A DNA stretch of 64,000 nt, from positions 496,001-560,000 of the forward strand of contig JACTVC010000009.1 in the NCBI GenBank assembly GCA_018417955.1, given 5' to 3'. The translations under genes were made by a program, and so were the position numbers. The DNA is from Laccaria trichodermophora (taxonomy: Eukaryota; Basidiomycota; Agaricomycetes; Agaricales; Hydnangiaceae). The notes under the pieces are model-generated. The model made no database searches, was not told the DNA's origin, and saw nothing but the letters and a program-made list of their open reading frames with translations. Below are positions 1-10,434 of the stretch, in pieces. How positions within the stretch are numbered: the first letter of the stretch is position 1; the number at the start of each line of letters is the position of its first letter.

Positions 1-2053
1 AGGGCGTCTGAATTCGCCCCAAGAATTCTCGCAAAACATGGCATCACAGTGGTTATGAAGGTGAGCATTTTCTTCCATTCGCGACGTTTTTCTAATCTTG
101 TTCAAATCTCAGAGCGATCATCCCGTACTGAATTCGAGATACCTTTTATACGAAGCCCAACAGGCTTATTTTTATGGCCTACCGGAAAACCTAGCCCTCG
201 CCTCAGTGACCAGCAATTCCGCCAAAGTGATTGGTATGGATCACCGAATCGGGTACATCAAAGAGGGTATGTTGGGGTTGTTCAGTCAAAATTTTCAATA
301 TGGCTGATAGATTGGCGGTAGGTTACGATGCAGGTAAGCTTCGTGCTTCATTGACGTTGACACAACAATTCAGACGAGCAAGATCTCGTGATTTGGGACA
401 GCCATCCGCTTGCCCTTGGTGCAACACCTTCTCAAGTCTTCATTGACGGCATACCGCAGTTGGATTCACCGTATGTTGTTCACAAGCCGAAGCATTTCCA
501 AGTCACTCCCAAAGTGCCTAACTTTGACAAGCAAGCCGAAGAAGCAGTGGAGTACGAAGGCTTACCACCTTTGGCTCCGACGAGGGCTCGACATGATACA
601 ACCATTTTCTTGAATGTCAAAGCTGTCTTCAAAAGAACCACGGGGGCTGTCCAACAAGTCTTTTCAGCTCAGGATGAGGCGGAACTCGGCATCGTTGTCA
701 CTCGCAATGGTTCTATTGTCTGCTCAGGGGAACGAGTCAGCTGTTACACCCCCGCGTTTTTCGGTGACGATGCACAGGTGGTTGACCTTGAAGGTGGATC
801 TATCTCGCCTGGCCTTGTCTCCTTTGGTTCCCCACTTGGTCTGCAGCATATAGATCTGGAGCCATCGACCCAGGATGGTTATGTGTTCGATCCCTTTTCT
901 TCTCCAAAAGGTGTCCCTGAGATTGTGGGTGGCGACTATGCAGTTGTGCATGCTGTGGACGGTTTGGAGTATGGCAGCCGGGACGCCTTGTAGGTTCATT
1001 ACATTGCGCCCTGATAATGTGACTCACTGCGAAACAGACTAGCATACAGGGCGGGAGTAAGTCAAGTTATGCATTACTCATCAGGTTATCACATATTAAC
1101 ACGACCGAAGGTGACAACTGGGATCACTGCCCCCAGCCATAAAGGGTTTCTCGCTGGTCTGGGGACCTCCTTTTCTCTTGGTGCTGCACATCGACTAGAA
1201 CCTGGCGCTGTTTTGACAGAGACTACCGCGATTCATGTTTCTGTCAGGCACTTCGGAATGCCCAGTGTGAGCACACAAATTGCTGTGCTACGTCGACTTC
1301 TTCTTGGTTCCCAAGAAGGAGCAGCAGGCTACTGGTTTAATAAGGTCAAAGAGGTAAATACAATTGATTCTGTTGTCTCAGACCTTCCTTCCCTCTGCTT
1401 CTTTAGGGTGAGATACCGCTTGTTGTGGAAGCCCACAGTGCAGATATAATCGCGACCTTGGCAATCTTGAAAAGTCAAGTGGAAGTGGAAACACATAAAA
1501 CTTTGAAGTTGACCATTACCGGTGGATCCGAGGCACATCTCCTTGCAAAAGAGCTCGCCGAAGCACATATTGGTGTTATCCTCTCGCCCTCACGACCGTT
1601 TCCATATGTTTGGGAGGATAGACGAATGTATGATCCTTCTCAACATCCCCTATTAAAAAATTAACTATGTTCGGACAGCCTTCCTGGACCGCCCATTACC
1701 AGAGACAGTGCAATCGTTAACTTGATTGAGAACGGCGTTGTCGTTGGCATCGGTTGCGAGGAAATTTGGTCTGCACGTAATCTTCCTTTTGATGTTGCAT
1801 GGGTATGTTCGCTGTTGTGTTATATGATTCCCCTTCCTTAATCATTGCATAGGCTGCTATAGAAGCAGGAGGAAGACTCTCGAGAGAACAGGCTTTTGCA
1901 ATTGGTTCAACGAACATTGAAAAACTCCTTGGGAGCAAGGTTGATTCTGATAAAACGGACCTCGTTGCGACTCAGGGAGGAGATCTTCTAGATGGATCAA
2001 GGGTGGCTGCTGTGATATCGCCTATGCGTCAAGGAGTTTTTGTATTCAGCTGA
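1..2053 (+). CDS. Amidohydrolase-family protein, 3' part (5' end outside window)
   Basis: C-terminal part of a metal-dependent amidohydrolase (imidazolonepropionase/dihydroorotase-like fold). The diagnostic stretch DLVIWDSHPLALGATP is the usual end of the metal-binding barrel in these fungal proteins. Read exons: <1-60, 113-266, 322-333, 374-989, 1038-1353, 1407-1627, 1679-1802, 1853-2053, all GT-AG and in phase. Exon 322-333 is only 12 nt and supplies Gly-Tyr-Asp-Ala, giving IKEGYDADEQDLVIW across three exons. After the barrel the protein continues about 400 residues (EAHSADIIATLAILKSQVE, a second amidohydrolase-like half) and ends SPMRQGVFVFS. The catalytic His residues of the N-terminal half lie upstream of the window, so substrate cannot be judged. 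A fragment of its last exons recurs on the minus strand at 21605-21888. Confidence 0.8.
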
Positions 2054-2242
2054 TTTTGAGTATGTAGTCATTTATTTATAACCCATGGACCATTGGGCAT
2101 GGCGGAGAAATCAGGGAGGATGGTGTTGGCGTGTGGATCACGTGGGCGTGTATAATTGAATTTTGCAATAGCGCGCTTTTGACTCGACGACGAGCGCTGG
2201 CCACAGCTTTGGCGTTGGCAAAGCGCGTTTAGTTTGGTGGCG

Positions 2243-5200
2243 ATGGCCAAAAGGTCCAAAAAATTGACTGGCAATGCGACGAAGCCAATCACTGACTTTT
2301 TTAAACCCAAGTCTTTGTCTCAGTCATCCTCCCTGGCCACAGTTGCTTCCAACTCAACTGGACCTTCCTCAGAAACAACCGTCAGTTCTACAGCATCCTC
2401 TCAGACCGTCTTATCTCAGTCTAGTTCCTCAACACACCCGACTCGCGTCACTCACATGCAGGTGAAGCTCCAGAGTCACGTATTTGAAGATACCACTTCT
2501 CTTCGGAAAGGCTTACGGTCCCCTACGAAGCCTATGGTTCAAACGGTCGGCTCGTCAACCTCTTCTTTGAAACGTTCCCGCTCCCCGGACACGCAACCCC
2601 CAGGACTGAGTCCACTTCCATTGAGGCGTTTTCAAAAACCACTTCCTGAGCCATGTAATTCGCCAGCAAGGCGCAAGGCAAAATTTGACACAGATTCTGA
2701 ACGAGAGCAGAATTCGGTAGTTAACGTCAAACGAATGGTACGTTCATTAGGGGGTCCTCCTTGGATCGTTTTTCTGACACAGCGTCCCCATCAGCAAACC
2801 CCTCAATCTAAGAAGCGTCGCATTTCTTCACCCGGACCTTCCTCCCTTCATAGCTCAAGTAGTCTTGTCCCCAGCAGCCAATCCGATGAAGAAGAGCTGG
2901 CGCCTACACGGTCCAAGGCTCAGAGCACAGATGTCAAGTCGGTTGACCATTGGAGGAAAGAGACCCTTCCCCCTTCTCCGGACGTCGACAGCGACGACGA
3001 TCGTGCTGCACAGACGGAAATCGACCCCTTACTTTCCTCGTCCCCCCTAACTTCTAGATTCACCTCACCGTTGACCGAGCCTGAGCATGACACCAAGCTT
3101 CAGCGCCCAACGCCTGCTTCCCCTTTCAGCCCCGGTTTCGGTCACATCCCCACACCTCCATATACTGACCGTCATTCAGATGATGCCCCTATGCCGCCTT
3201 CGCCTATTGCTCTTGATCCCGCAACGAAGGCCGCTCAAATCATTGCGGATATCAAAGCCAGGGCCTACGCGGCGACGCTATTAAGCCCCGAAAGTACTCC
3301 CTCTCTTGAGTTCAAGGATGAATTATCGGATAGTAGCGACGATGAGATGCTTCCCTTTGTCCCTGTGCCAGCGAAGGAAAAAAGGTACTCATCCCGCCAT
3401 CCATCTTGTTACCTTTGCTGACGCCATTGCAGTAAGACAAAACCCAGTGTTGATAATGTCGATTCAACAATGATGACACGTCCCACTCGATATCCACTCC
3501 GAGATCGCACCTCCTCGCCAGCCATTGGAGAGGGGGAATCACTTGAACAAAGCTCACGGGGATTGCGCACCATGCCTGCTGTAAATCTCAATGGAGCTCA
3601 CCAGAAAGGGAAAGGAGCAGCCAAAAAGAAGCCTGCTTTCAACCCACTTGATAATTTCTTGAAGGAAAAAAGGCAAGCAGAGAAGGGCGGTAAAGGAGCT
3701 GAGGCCTTCCGTTGTGCTGAGAGCGTGGCCAACAAGCAGGGGAAAAATAATTTATTCGACGAAATGGCCGATGAGCAAGCTGAGAGCGCAGCCTTTCAGG
3801 CTGTGAAAGAACGTGATCAATGGCTCAACACGCCATTGAGCCCCGATAATAGCTTCACTTCCCTCGGTGCTATCACCCTGGTCGAAGAGGATAGGCGACG
3901 ACTATTCGGCGACAACGGCGGGAAGGCGATTATAGGTATTTTGGAAAGTGATAGGGTCTCGAAGGATCAAGAACGCGCTCACAAGAAGTTCAGAGGAGTA
4001 CCATTTTGGACAACGCAAGACTCAGTTGGCATACTAGTTGATGAAACCTTTCCGACTTTCCAGCTTGAAGGAGAAGATAACATACTCGAGCTCTTTAAGT
4101 CTGCACTTGATCGTAGAGGTGCGTAATTTTGTCACCTCTCACTGAATTGTTGGCTAACTTTTTTTTCCTTTTACAAGACCTCGCACAAGCTTCACTCTTG
4201 CTTGACACCGGCTTTTTATTCAGCAGTAAAGTTGTGACGCAACCTCAAGTAACCACTTATCTGTGCAATCTTGGCAAGTGTCTCCTCCGTTTGCTTTATG
4301 CTACGTTTTGACATTGGGGTACATCAGCCCTTTCTACGAGTGATGCGCCAATCCATACAGCGGCGTTCCGTGCTCTGTCACGGTTATATTCTTCAAAACC
4401 AAATCCCCCTTGTGGGGTCACACTCTCTTGCATTTTAGGCGCTCTCCATCGCTTAGGAGCCGTGTCCTCCACGATGTCTTCTATGGGATGGGCAACGGAG
4501 TCTTCCGTACACCCACCATCGATCAATTCAACAAGTCGCGAGGGAGCGCTGTATCGTTTGGTAGAGCTAGTAGCTTCGTGTGCACGGTATGATTATTCCT
4601 TATTGGCTACGACCTGAATTTCAATTGTCTGCTTTTCCAGATCTCAACAGCTAGTCGTGGAAGACATTCCAGACCTGGTAGCAGCATTGTTACTAATCGC
4701 TACCGACCCTTCCACCTCTCCACCGCTACAACGAGATATCACAACAGCGATAAACCAAATTTGCAACAGCATTGGCCCTGAGGGCGAGGTGTTCTCCGAG
4801 ATTGTGAGCTAGAAAACTCTCTTTCGAATATGAACTGAATTGTTGGTGTGTAGGAAGCTCGGATTTGTTCAAAGGTTTTGAATTGCATTTCAACGTGTCA
4901 GCCCATAAACAAAGCATACCTGCTTTCCTTTTTGGCTGCCGGCACAGGTCGCTCCTTGCGAATTGCCCGGTACGCAGCCTTTTCCATTGTCACCGAGCAG
5001 GCAACCGTCACCCCAGTAAGTCCTTGAACTCAGATTTCTCAAATTTACCCTAATAAGTTTGAAGGCGCAGTATTCCGATCTACCTCCCGTTTCTGAAATC
5101 CTCAATGCTCTCTTGCTCACGAGCTCGGACCAGTCAGGCATTTTCGATCTCCACGACGAGACTGATTACGTCGACCTGGGATTCTACGTCTACATTTTGA

Positions 5201-5586
5201 GTGTTGCCCTCTCGAACGTGAAGGGTTGGGCGCTTGAGGAGCGCGAGGAGTCGAGATCAAAGGCCCTTGGTCGTCATAGTCCAAACAAATTGGGCTCGGC
5301 AGAAGACAAACCCAAAACACCATTGCAAGTCCTCTGCCAGGCTCTTGAGAGCCTGCATTCGGGCATCAGTAAGTGAATTGTTGGGTACGAGACAACCAAA
5401 TGGCTGATCGAACATCGTATAGGTGATACCCGCGCTGCGCACCTGGACCGCTCTCGGACCAAGGCAGCTGTTAAGGCATTGTCTGTGCGGATATACTACC
5501 AGCGTGATGCATGGATAAAAGGCAACACAAACAGCACTGGTAAACCCAGGATGAACATTCGTCAATACTTTCCTACAAAAAGCTAG
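2243..5586 (+). CDS. PIP-box nuclear protein with helical C-terminal half (possible CANIN/SLF2-Nse6 type)
   Basis: Nine exons (2243-2737, 2795-3384, 3433-4118, 4178-4273, 4328-4586, 4641-4803, 4854-5015, 5065-5368, 5423-5586) give 972 residues in one closed frame. The start is the ATG of MAKRSKKLTGN; a TTG lies just upstream. Residues about 12-20 read TKPITDFFKPK, a PCNA-interacting (PIP) motif with the TD pair typical of PIP degrons. The next 400 residues are Ser/Pro-rich and disordered. The C-terminal 500 residues are hydrophobic helical repeats (ALLLIATDPS, AYLLSFLAAGTGRSL), and the last residues MNIRQYFPTKS form a second PIP-like motif. Intron 4274-4327 starts with GC. The layout fits a replication-linked Smc5/6 loader of the SLF2/Nse6 (CANIN) type, but that is inference; no domain was searched. 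Duplicated at about 6960-9985 and in part at 21889-22826. Confidence 0.7.
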
Positions 5587-5790
5587 AGTAGCTTTGCTTT
5601 CTTTGAATAGCGGAATTGTTTGCTTTCTTCGTACACTAATATTATGTTATCCTAGTTTGCTTCGTACCCCTTAAATTACACATTCTTGAATCTAATTAAT
5701 CTCAAATGAACTGGGTTGGAACTGGGATATTTATGTAAGCACTATGATCTGCAAAGCCACAACGTTCTCTAACAGCAAGCCTTACATATT
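2446..5790 (+). repeat. Left copy of a tandem segmental duplication (about 3.3 kb)
   Basis: The segment from the ATGCAGG site in exon 1 of the PIP-box gene to about 200 nt past its stop recurs at about 6960-10170 in the same orientation, introns included. The right edge still matches in the 3' flank (CTTCGTACCCC, then ACATTCTT, then CTGCAAAGCCACAAC compared with CTGCAAGCCACAAC). Exons 3-8 and their introns match closely; the first 900 nt are visibly more diverged. Confidence 0.9.
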
Positions 5791-6004
5791 GCAAATATCT
5801 GTAAAAGGTCCGTGACGAGTAAGCCCGAGGAACGAGTGCATGCTCATTATAGGATAAGATAACGCCTTGCGTCAGAACGAGGAGACCTCGTTGTTTGTAC
5901 CTGATTGGCAATGGTACATATTGACAGGCAAGGTGACGTCACAGATAGATCCCTCCTTTCTTTCTGACTCCAACATACACCTCTATCATCCTATTCAACA
6001 CACC
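5587..6004. other. Gap between PIP-box gene and coiled-coil gene copy A
   Basis: To about 5790 this is the 3' flank of the PIP-box gene, shared with the tandem copy. From about 5870 it is the 5' flank of the coiled-coil gene: GAGACCTCGTTGTTTGTAC and a TGACGTCA palindrome recur upstream of the second coiled-coil copy near 23960-23927. No further gene seen. Confidence 0.7.
5934..5941. promoter_or_regulatory. CRE-like palindrome TGACGTCA upstream of coiled-coil gene A
   Basis: A perfect TGACGTCA palindrome, the binding site form for ATF/CREB-type bZIP factors, lies 64 nt before the ATG. The same octamer lies at 23927-23934 in the 5' flank of copy B, although surrounding bases have diverged. Binding is inference. 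Confidence 0.4.
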
Positions 6005-6803
6005 ATGAGTTGTGTCAAAACGACCGTAACACAAAAACTCTTTTATCGCGACCTTCTCATTCCACTGCAGTCATCCACCACACGAGGAGACTTGGCGCGC
6101 ATTGCCCTCACGATGGAGGACCTTTCTATCTTTCCAGCACAACAACTTACTCTACTATCACCCTCGCCCAGCAAAAAGAATGATCTCGCCCAAACGAAGG
6201 ACACCATTGCCTTTGACTGTGCAAGCCTACCAGACGATTCGCTGGCGATGTTCACGAAACTCAGCAACCAGTTCAACGAGCTTCAAACGCAACTGCAACA
6301 AGAAAGACATGAACGCCTGGCGGAACAACAAAATGTAAAAGAAGAACAACAAAAACTCAAGGCGCGGCTCTCAACACTTGAACCTATCACCCGACAAATC
6401 CTCACAGACGCTTACCTCTCTGTGAGAGGCTATCGGTTTTCCTTGGGTTCCCGCGCAAAGTGGATCAGCGAAAACATCGCCGGGCTTCTACCTCCTGATA
6501 CCGGGACCACTGAACCTGAGTTCGAGCTAAAGTTAGAGTAAGTGAACATCAATACTTATTTGTTGCTGTCAGCTGACACGTCAAAACAGGAAGTGGCGCC
6601 AACATGGAGATGCAACTGCCCACTCGACGCAAACCCTCGCCATTGCGCTTTCTTTGGACGATCTAGCGTCCCCAGACGAGGACTTCGAGTACATGTTCTC
6701 GCAATGCTTCGGTCACGGCCTTGGAGAAGAATTGGAGGGCAGGATATCATCAACTTTGGTGGAAATTGGAAAAGACGGCGTAGTCAACCTCCAGAAGACA
6801 TAG
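6005..6803 (+). CDS. Coiled-coil protein of unknown function, copy A
   Basis: Two exons (6005-6537, 6590-6803; intron GTAAGT...ACAG) give 248 residues. The N-terminal part (VTQKLFYRDLLIPLQSS, DLARIALTMEDLSIF) is followed by a charged heptad region at about residues 85-125 (ELQTQLQQERHERLAEQQ, a coiled coil). Next comes a conserved block, ITRQILTDAYLSVRGYRFSL, and then an acidic C-terminal part. No catalytic motif, signal peptide or membrane segment is visible. A homologue lies at 22946-23956 on the other strand, and in both places the gene is followed by a 5'-truncated copy of the PIP-box gene. I do not recognise the family. ATG and intron look intact, so it is probably expressed. Confidence 0.65.
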
Positions 6804-6959
6804 TCCCCTGTTCCCTAAGAGCCCAGTACATGTACTTCTAGACCCTATTACCTCAACACCTCTTTTCTGAATTCAAAGCGAATTTCAACCAATCTTGACA
6901 TCTAGCATTTGGAGAGGCTAAGACAGGTTGTCACAAACCTCGAAGGTTTAGCGATGCCT

Positions 6960-9900
6960 CGCGTCATTCAGATGCAGGAGAAGTCGCGACACCGCTTCTC
7001 TTCGGAGTCTTACGGTCGCCTACGAAGCCTATGGTTCAAACGTTGTCAAGCTCCTCTTTGATACGTTCCCGCTCCCTGGACACGCAACCCCCAGGAGTGA
7101 GCTCACTTCCATTGAGGCGTATTCAAAACCACTTCCTGAGCCATGTCATTCGCCAGCAAGGCGCCATGCAGAATTTGACACAGATTCCGACCGAGAGCGG
7201 TACGTTCAAGCAGGGGTCCTCCTTGAATTCTTTTTCTGACACATGCGTGGTCTTTCCCTTCAGCAAACCCCTCAATTGAAGAAGCGTCGCATTTATTCAC
7301 CCGGACTTTCCTCCCTTCATAGCTCAAGTAGTCTTGTTCCCAGCAGCCAATCCGATGAAGAAGAGCGGGCGCCTTCACGGTCCAAGGCTCAAAGCATGGA
7401 TGTCAAGGGTGTCGACCATTGGAGGAAGGAGACGCTTCCCCCTTCTCCGGACGTCGACAACGACGACGATCCTGCTGCACAGATGGAAATCGACTCCTTA
7501 CTCTCTTTTCGTCACCCCTTTCACCCCATGGCACCAAGCAGCGCCCATGCTTCCCCTTTCAGCCTCGGTTTCGGTCACATCCACACGCCTCCACATACCG
7601 ACCGTCATTCAGATGATGCCACTATGGCACTCCTCTTGATCCCGCAACGAAGGCCTCTCAAATCATTTTGGATATCAAGACCAGGGCCTAGGCGGCGACG
7701 CTATCAAGCCCCGAAACTTCTCCCTCTCTCGAGTTCAAGGATCAACTAGCGGATAGTAACGACGATGAGATGCTTCCCTTCGTTCCTATGCCAGCGAAGG
7801 GTAAAAGGTGGTCATCCCGCTATCCATCTTGTTAAGTTTGCTGACGCCATTGTAGTAAGACAAAACAAGTGATAATGTCGATTCAACGATCATGACACGT
7901 CCCACTTGATATCCACTCCGACATTGCACCTCCTCACCAGCCATTGGAATAGGGGAATCACTTGAACAAAGCTCACGGGGATTGCGCACCATGCCCGCTA
8001 TAAATCTCAATGGAGCTCACAAGAAAGGGAAAGGAGCAGTCAAAAAGAAGCCTGCTTATAACCCACTCGATAATTTCTTGAAGGTAAAAAGGCAAGCAGA
8101 GAAGGGTGGTAAAGGGGCTGAGGCCTTCCGTTGTGCTGAGAGCGTGGCCAACAAGCAGGGGAAAAATAATTTATTCGACGAAATGGCCGATGAGCAAGCT
8201 GAGAGCGCAGCCTTTCAGGCTGTGAAAGAACGTGATCAATGGCTTAACAAGCCGTTGAGCCCCGATAATAGCTTCACTTCCCTCGGTGCTATCACCCTGG
8301 TCGAAGAGGATAGGCGAAGACTGTTCGGCGACAACGGCGGGAAGGCGATCATAGGTATTCTGGAGAGTGATAGGGTCTCGAAGGATCAAGAACGCGCTCA
8401 CAAGAAGTTCAGAGGAGTACCATTTTGGACAACGCCAGACTCAGTGGGCATGCTGGTTGATGAAACTTTTCCGACTTTCCAGTTTGAAGGAGAAGATAAC
8501 ATACTCCAGCTCTTTAAGTCTGCACTTGATCGTGGAGGTGCGTAATTTTGTCACCTCTCACTGAATTGTTGGCTAACTTTGACGTTCTACAAGACCTCGC
8601 ACAAGCTTTACTCTTGCTTGACACCGGCTTTTTATTCAGCAGTAAAGTTGTGACGCAACCTCAAGTAACTACTTATCTGTGTAATCTTGACAAGTGTCTC
8701 CTTCGTTTCGTTTTTGCTACGTTTTGACATCAGGATACCTCAGCCCTTTCTACGAGTGATGCTCCAATCCATGGAGCGGCGTTCCGTGCTCTGTCACGGT
8801 TATATTCTTCAAAACCAAATCCCCCTTGTGGGGTCACACTCTCTTGCATTTTAGGCGCTCTCCATCGCTTAGGAGCCGTGTCCTCCATGATGTCTTCTAT
8901 GGGATGGGCAACGGAGTCTTCTGTACACCCACCATCGATCGATTCAACAAGTCGTGAGGGAGCACTGTATCGTTTGGTAGAGCTAGTAGCTTCGTGTGCA
9001 CGGTATGTTTATTCCTCATTGGCTACGACCTGAATTTTAACTGTCTGCTTTTTCAGATCTCAACAGCTAGTCGTGGAAGACATTCCAGACCTAGTAGCAG
9101 CATTGTTACTAATCGCTACCGACCCTTCCACCTCTCCACCGCTACGAGATATCAGAACAGCGATAAACCAAATTTGCAACAGCATTGGCCCTGAGGGCGA
9201 GGTGTTCTCCGAGATTGTGAGCCAGAAAACTCTCTTTCGAATATGAACTGAATTGTTGGTGTGTAGGAAGCTCGCATTTGTTCAAAGGTGTTGCATTGCA
9301 TTTCAACGTGTCAGCCCATAAATATACCTGCTTTCCTTTTTGGCCGCCGGCACAGGTCGCTCCTTGCGAATTGCCCGGTACGCAGCCTTTTCCATTGTCA
9401 CCGAGCAGGCAACCGTCACCCCAGTAAGTCCTTGAACTCAGATTTCTCAAATTTACCCTAATAAGTTTAAAGGCGCAGTATTCCGATCTACCTCCCATTT
9501 CTGAAATCCTCAATGCCCTCTTGCTCACGAGCTCGGACCAGTCAGGCATTTTCGATCTCCACGATGAGACTGATTACGTCGACCTGGGATTCTACGTCTA
9601 CATCTTGAGTGTTGCCCTCTCGAACGTGAAGGGTTGGGCGCTCGAGGAGCGCGAGGAGTTGAGATCAAAGCCCCTTGGTCGTCATAGTCCAAACAAATTG
9701 GGTTTCGGAGAAGACAAACCCAAAACACCATTGCAGGCCCCCTGCCAGGCTCTTGAGAGCTTGCATACAGGCATCAATAAGTGAATTTGTTGGGTACGAG
9801 ATAACCAAGAGGCTGATCGAATATCGTGCAGGTGATACCCGCGCTGCGCACCTGGACCGTTCCGGACCAAGGCAGCTGTTAAGGCATTGTCTGTGCGGAT

Positions 9901-9985
9901 ATATTACCAACGTGATGCCTGGATAAAAGGCAACACAAACAGCAATGCTAAACCCTTCGTCAATACTTTCTCTACAAAAAGTTAG
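6960..9985 (+). pseudogene. Decayed tandem copy of the PIP-box gene
   Basis: Copy of 2446-5586 without the first 200 nt of coding sequence, so the N-terminal PIP motif is absent. Exon 1 carries frame-breaking indels (one base fewer in the FQKPLPEP region) and small deletions. The GC donor of the intron at 4274 (GGCAAGT) reads GACAAGT here (near 8690), which should stop splicing. Near the end 11 bases (AGGATGAACAT region) are missing, which replaces MNIRQYF by PFVNTFS and removes the C-terminal PIP-like motif. The segment 7982-8545 remains open for 187 codons and matches the parent almost residue for residue. A shorter product from MPAINLNGAHKK is therefore not excluded, but the broken splice site argues against a full product. 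Confidence 0.75.
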
Positions 9986-10170
9986 AGTAGCTTTGCTTTC
10001 TTTGAATAGCGGAATTGTTTGCTTTCTTCGTACACTAATATTATGTTATCCTAGTTTGCTTCGTACCCCTCAAATTACACATTCTTAATCTCAAATGAAT
10101 TCTAAATGATACTTAAATAGGTATCACTATTATGACCTGCAAGCCACAACCGTGCCGTTCTCTATGAGCA
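6960..10170 (+). repeat. Right copy of the tandem segmental duplication
   Basis: Matches 2446-5790. Similarity is patchy in the first 900 nt and very high from about 7980 onward, including introns, which suggests later gene conversion or constraint on the 3' half. The copy ends about 70 nt before the tRNA-Leu gene at 10241. Confidence 0.85.
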
Positions 10171-10240
10171 AGCCTCATGGGAGATGACAAGGTTACATAC
10201 CTAACAGGTGAACCAAAAGTTAACCATTCGTCAAAACAGT

Positions 10241-10331
10241 GACAACAGAGGGATTCGAACCCTCGCCCGTGAAGACTGGATATGCATTAAATGCCTAATT
10301 CCAGCGCCTTAGACCACTCGGCCATGTTGCC
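10241..10331 (-). tRNA. tRNA-Leu(UAG) with 12-nt intron
   Basis: Minus-strand sequence folds as a class II tRNA: acceptor GGCAACA pairs with TGTTGTC, D arm GCC/GGC, anticodon stem CTGGA/TCCAG, long variable arm, T arm GAGGG-TTCGAAT-CCCTC. The anticodon loop ATTAGGA gives UAG after removal of a 12-nt intron at 10282-10293, directly after position 37, the normal place. The CCA end is not encoded, as expected in a eukaryote. Confidence 0.9.
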
Positions 10332-10434
10332 CTTGTTACAGACTTGTCAATGAAATATTCGATTTACCTTGGAAAGTTATTCTAGTCTCAATCTCCAGCA
10401 TGACCATCTCCTCCGTGTACGTTTCCCGAGCTCA

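Noticed and set aside
6005..6803. Coiled-coil gene as a transposase or other mobile-element gene
   Set aside because: No DDE, integrase, helitron or reverse transcriptase motif and no terminal repeats or target duplications could be seen by eye.
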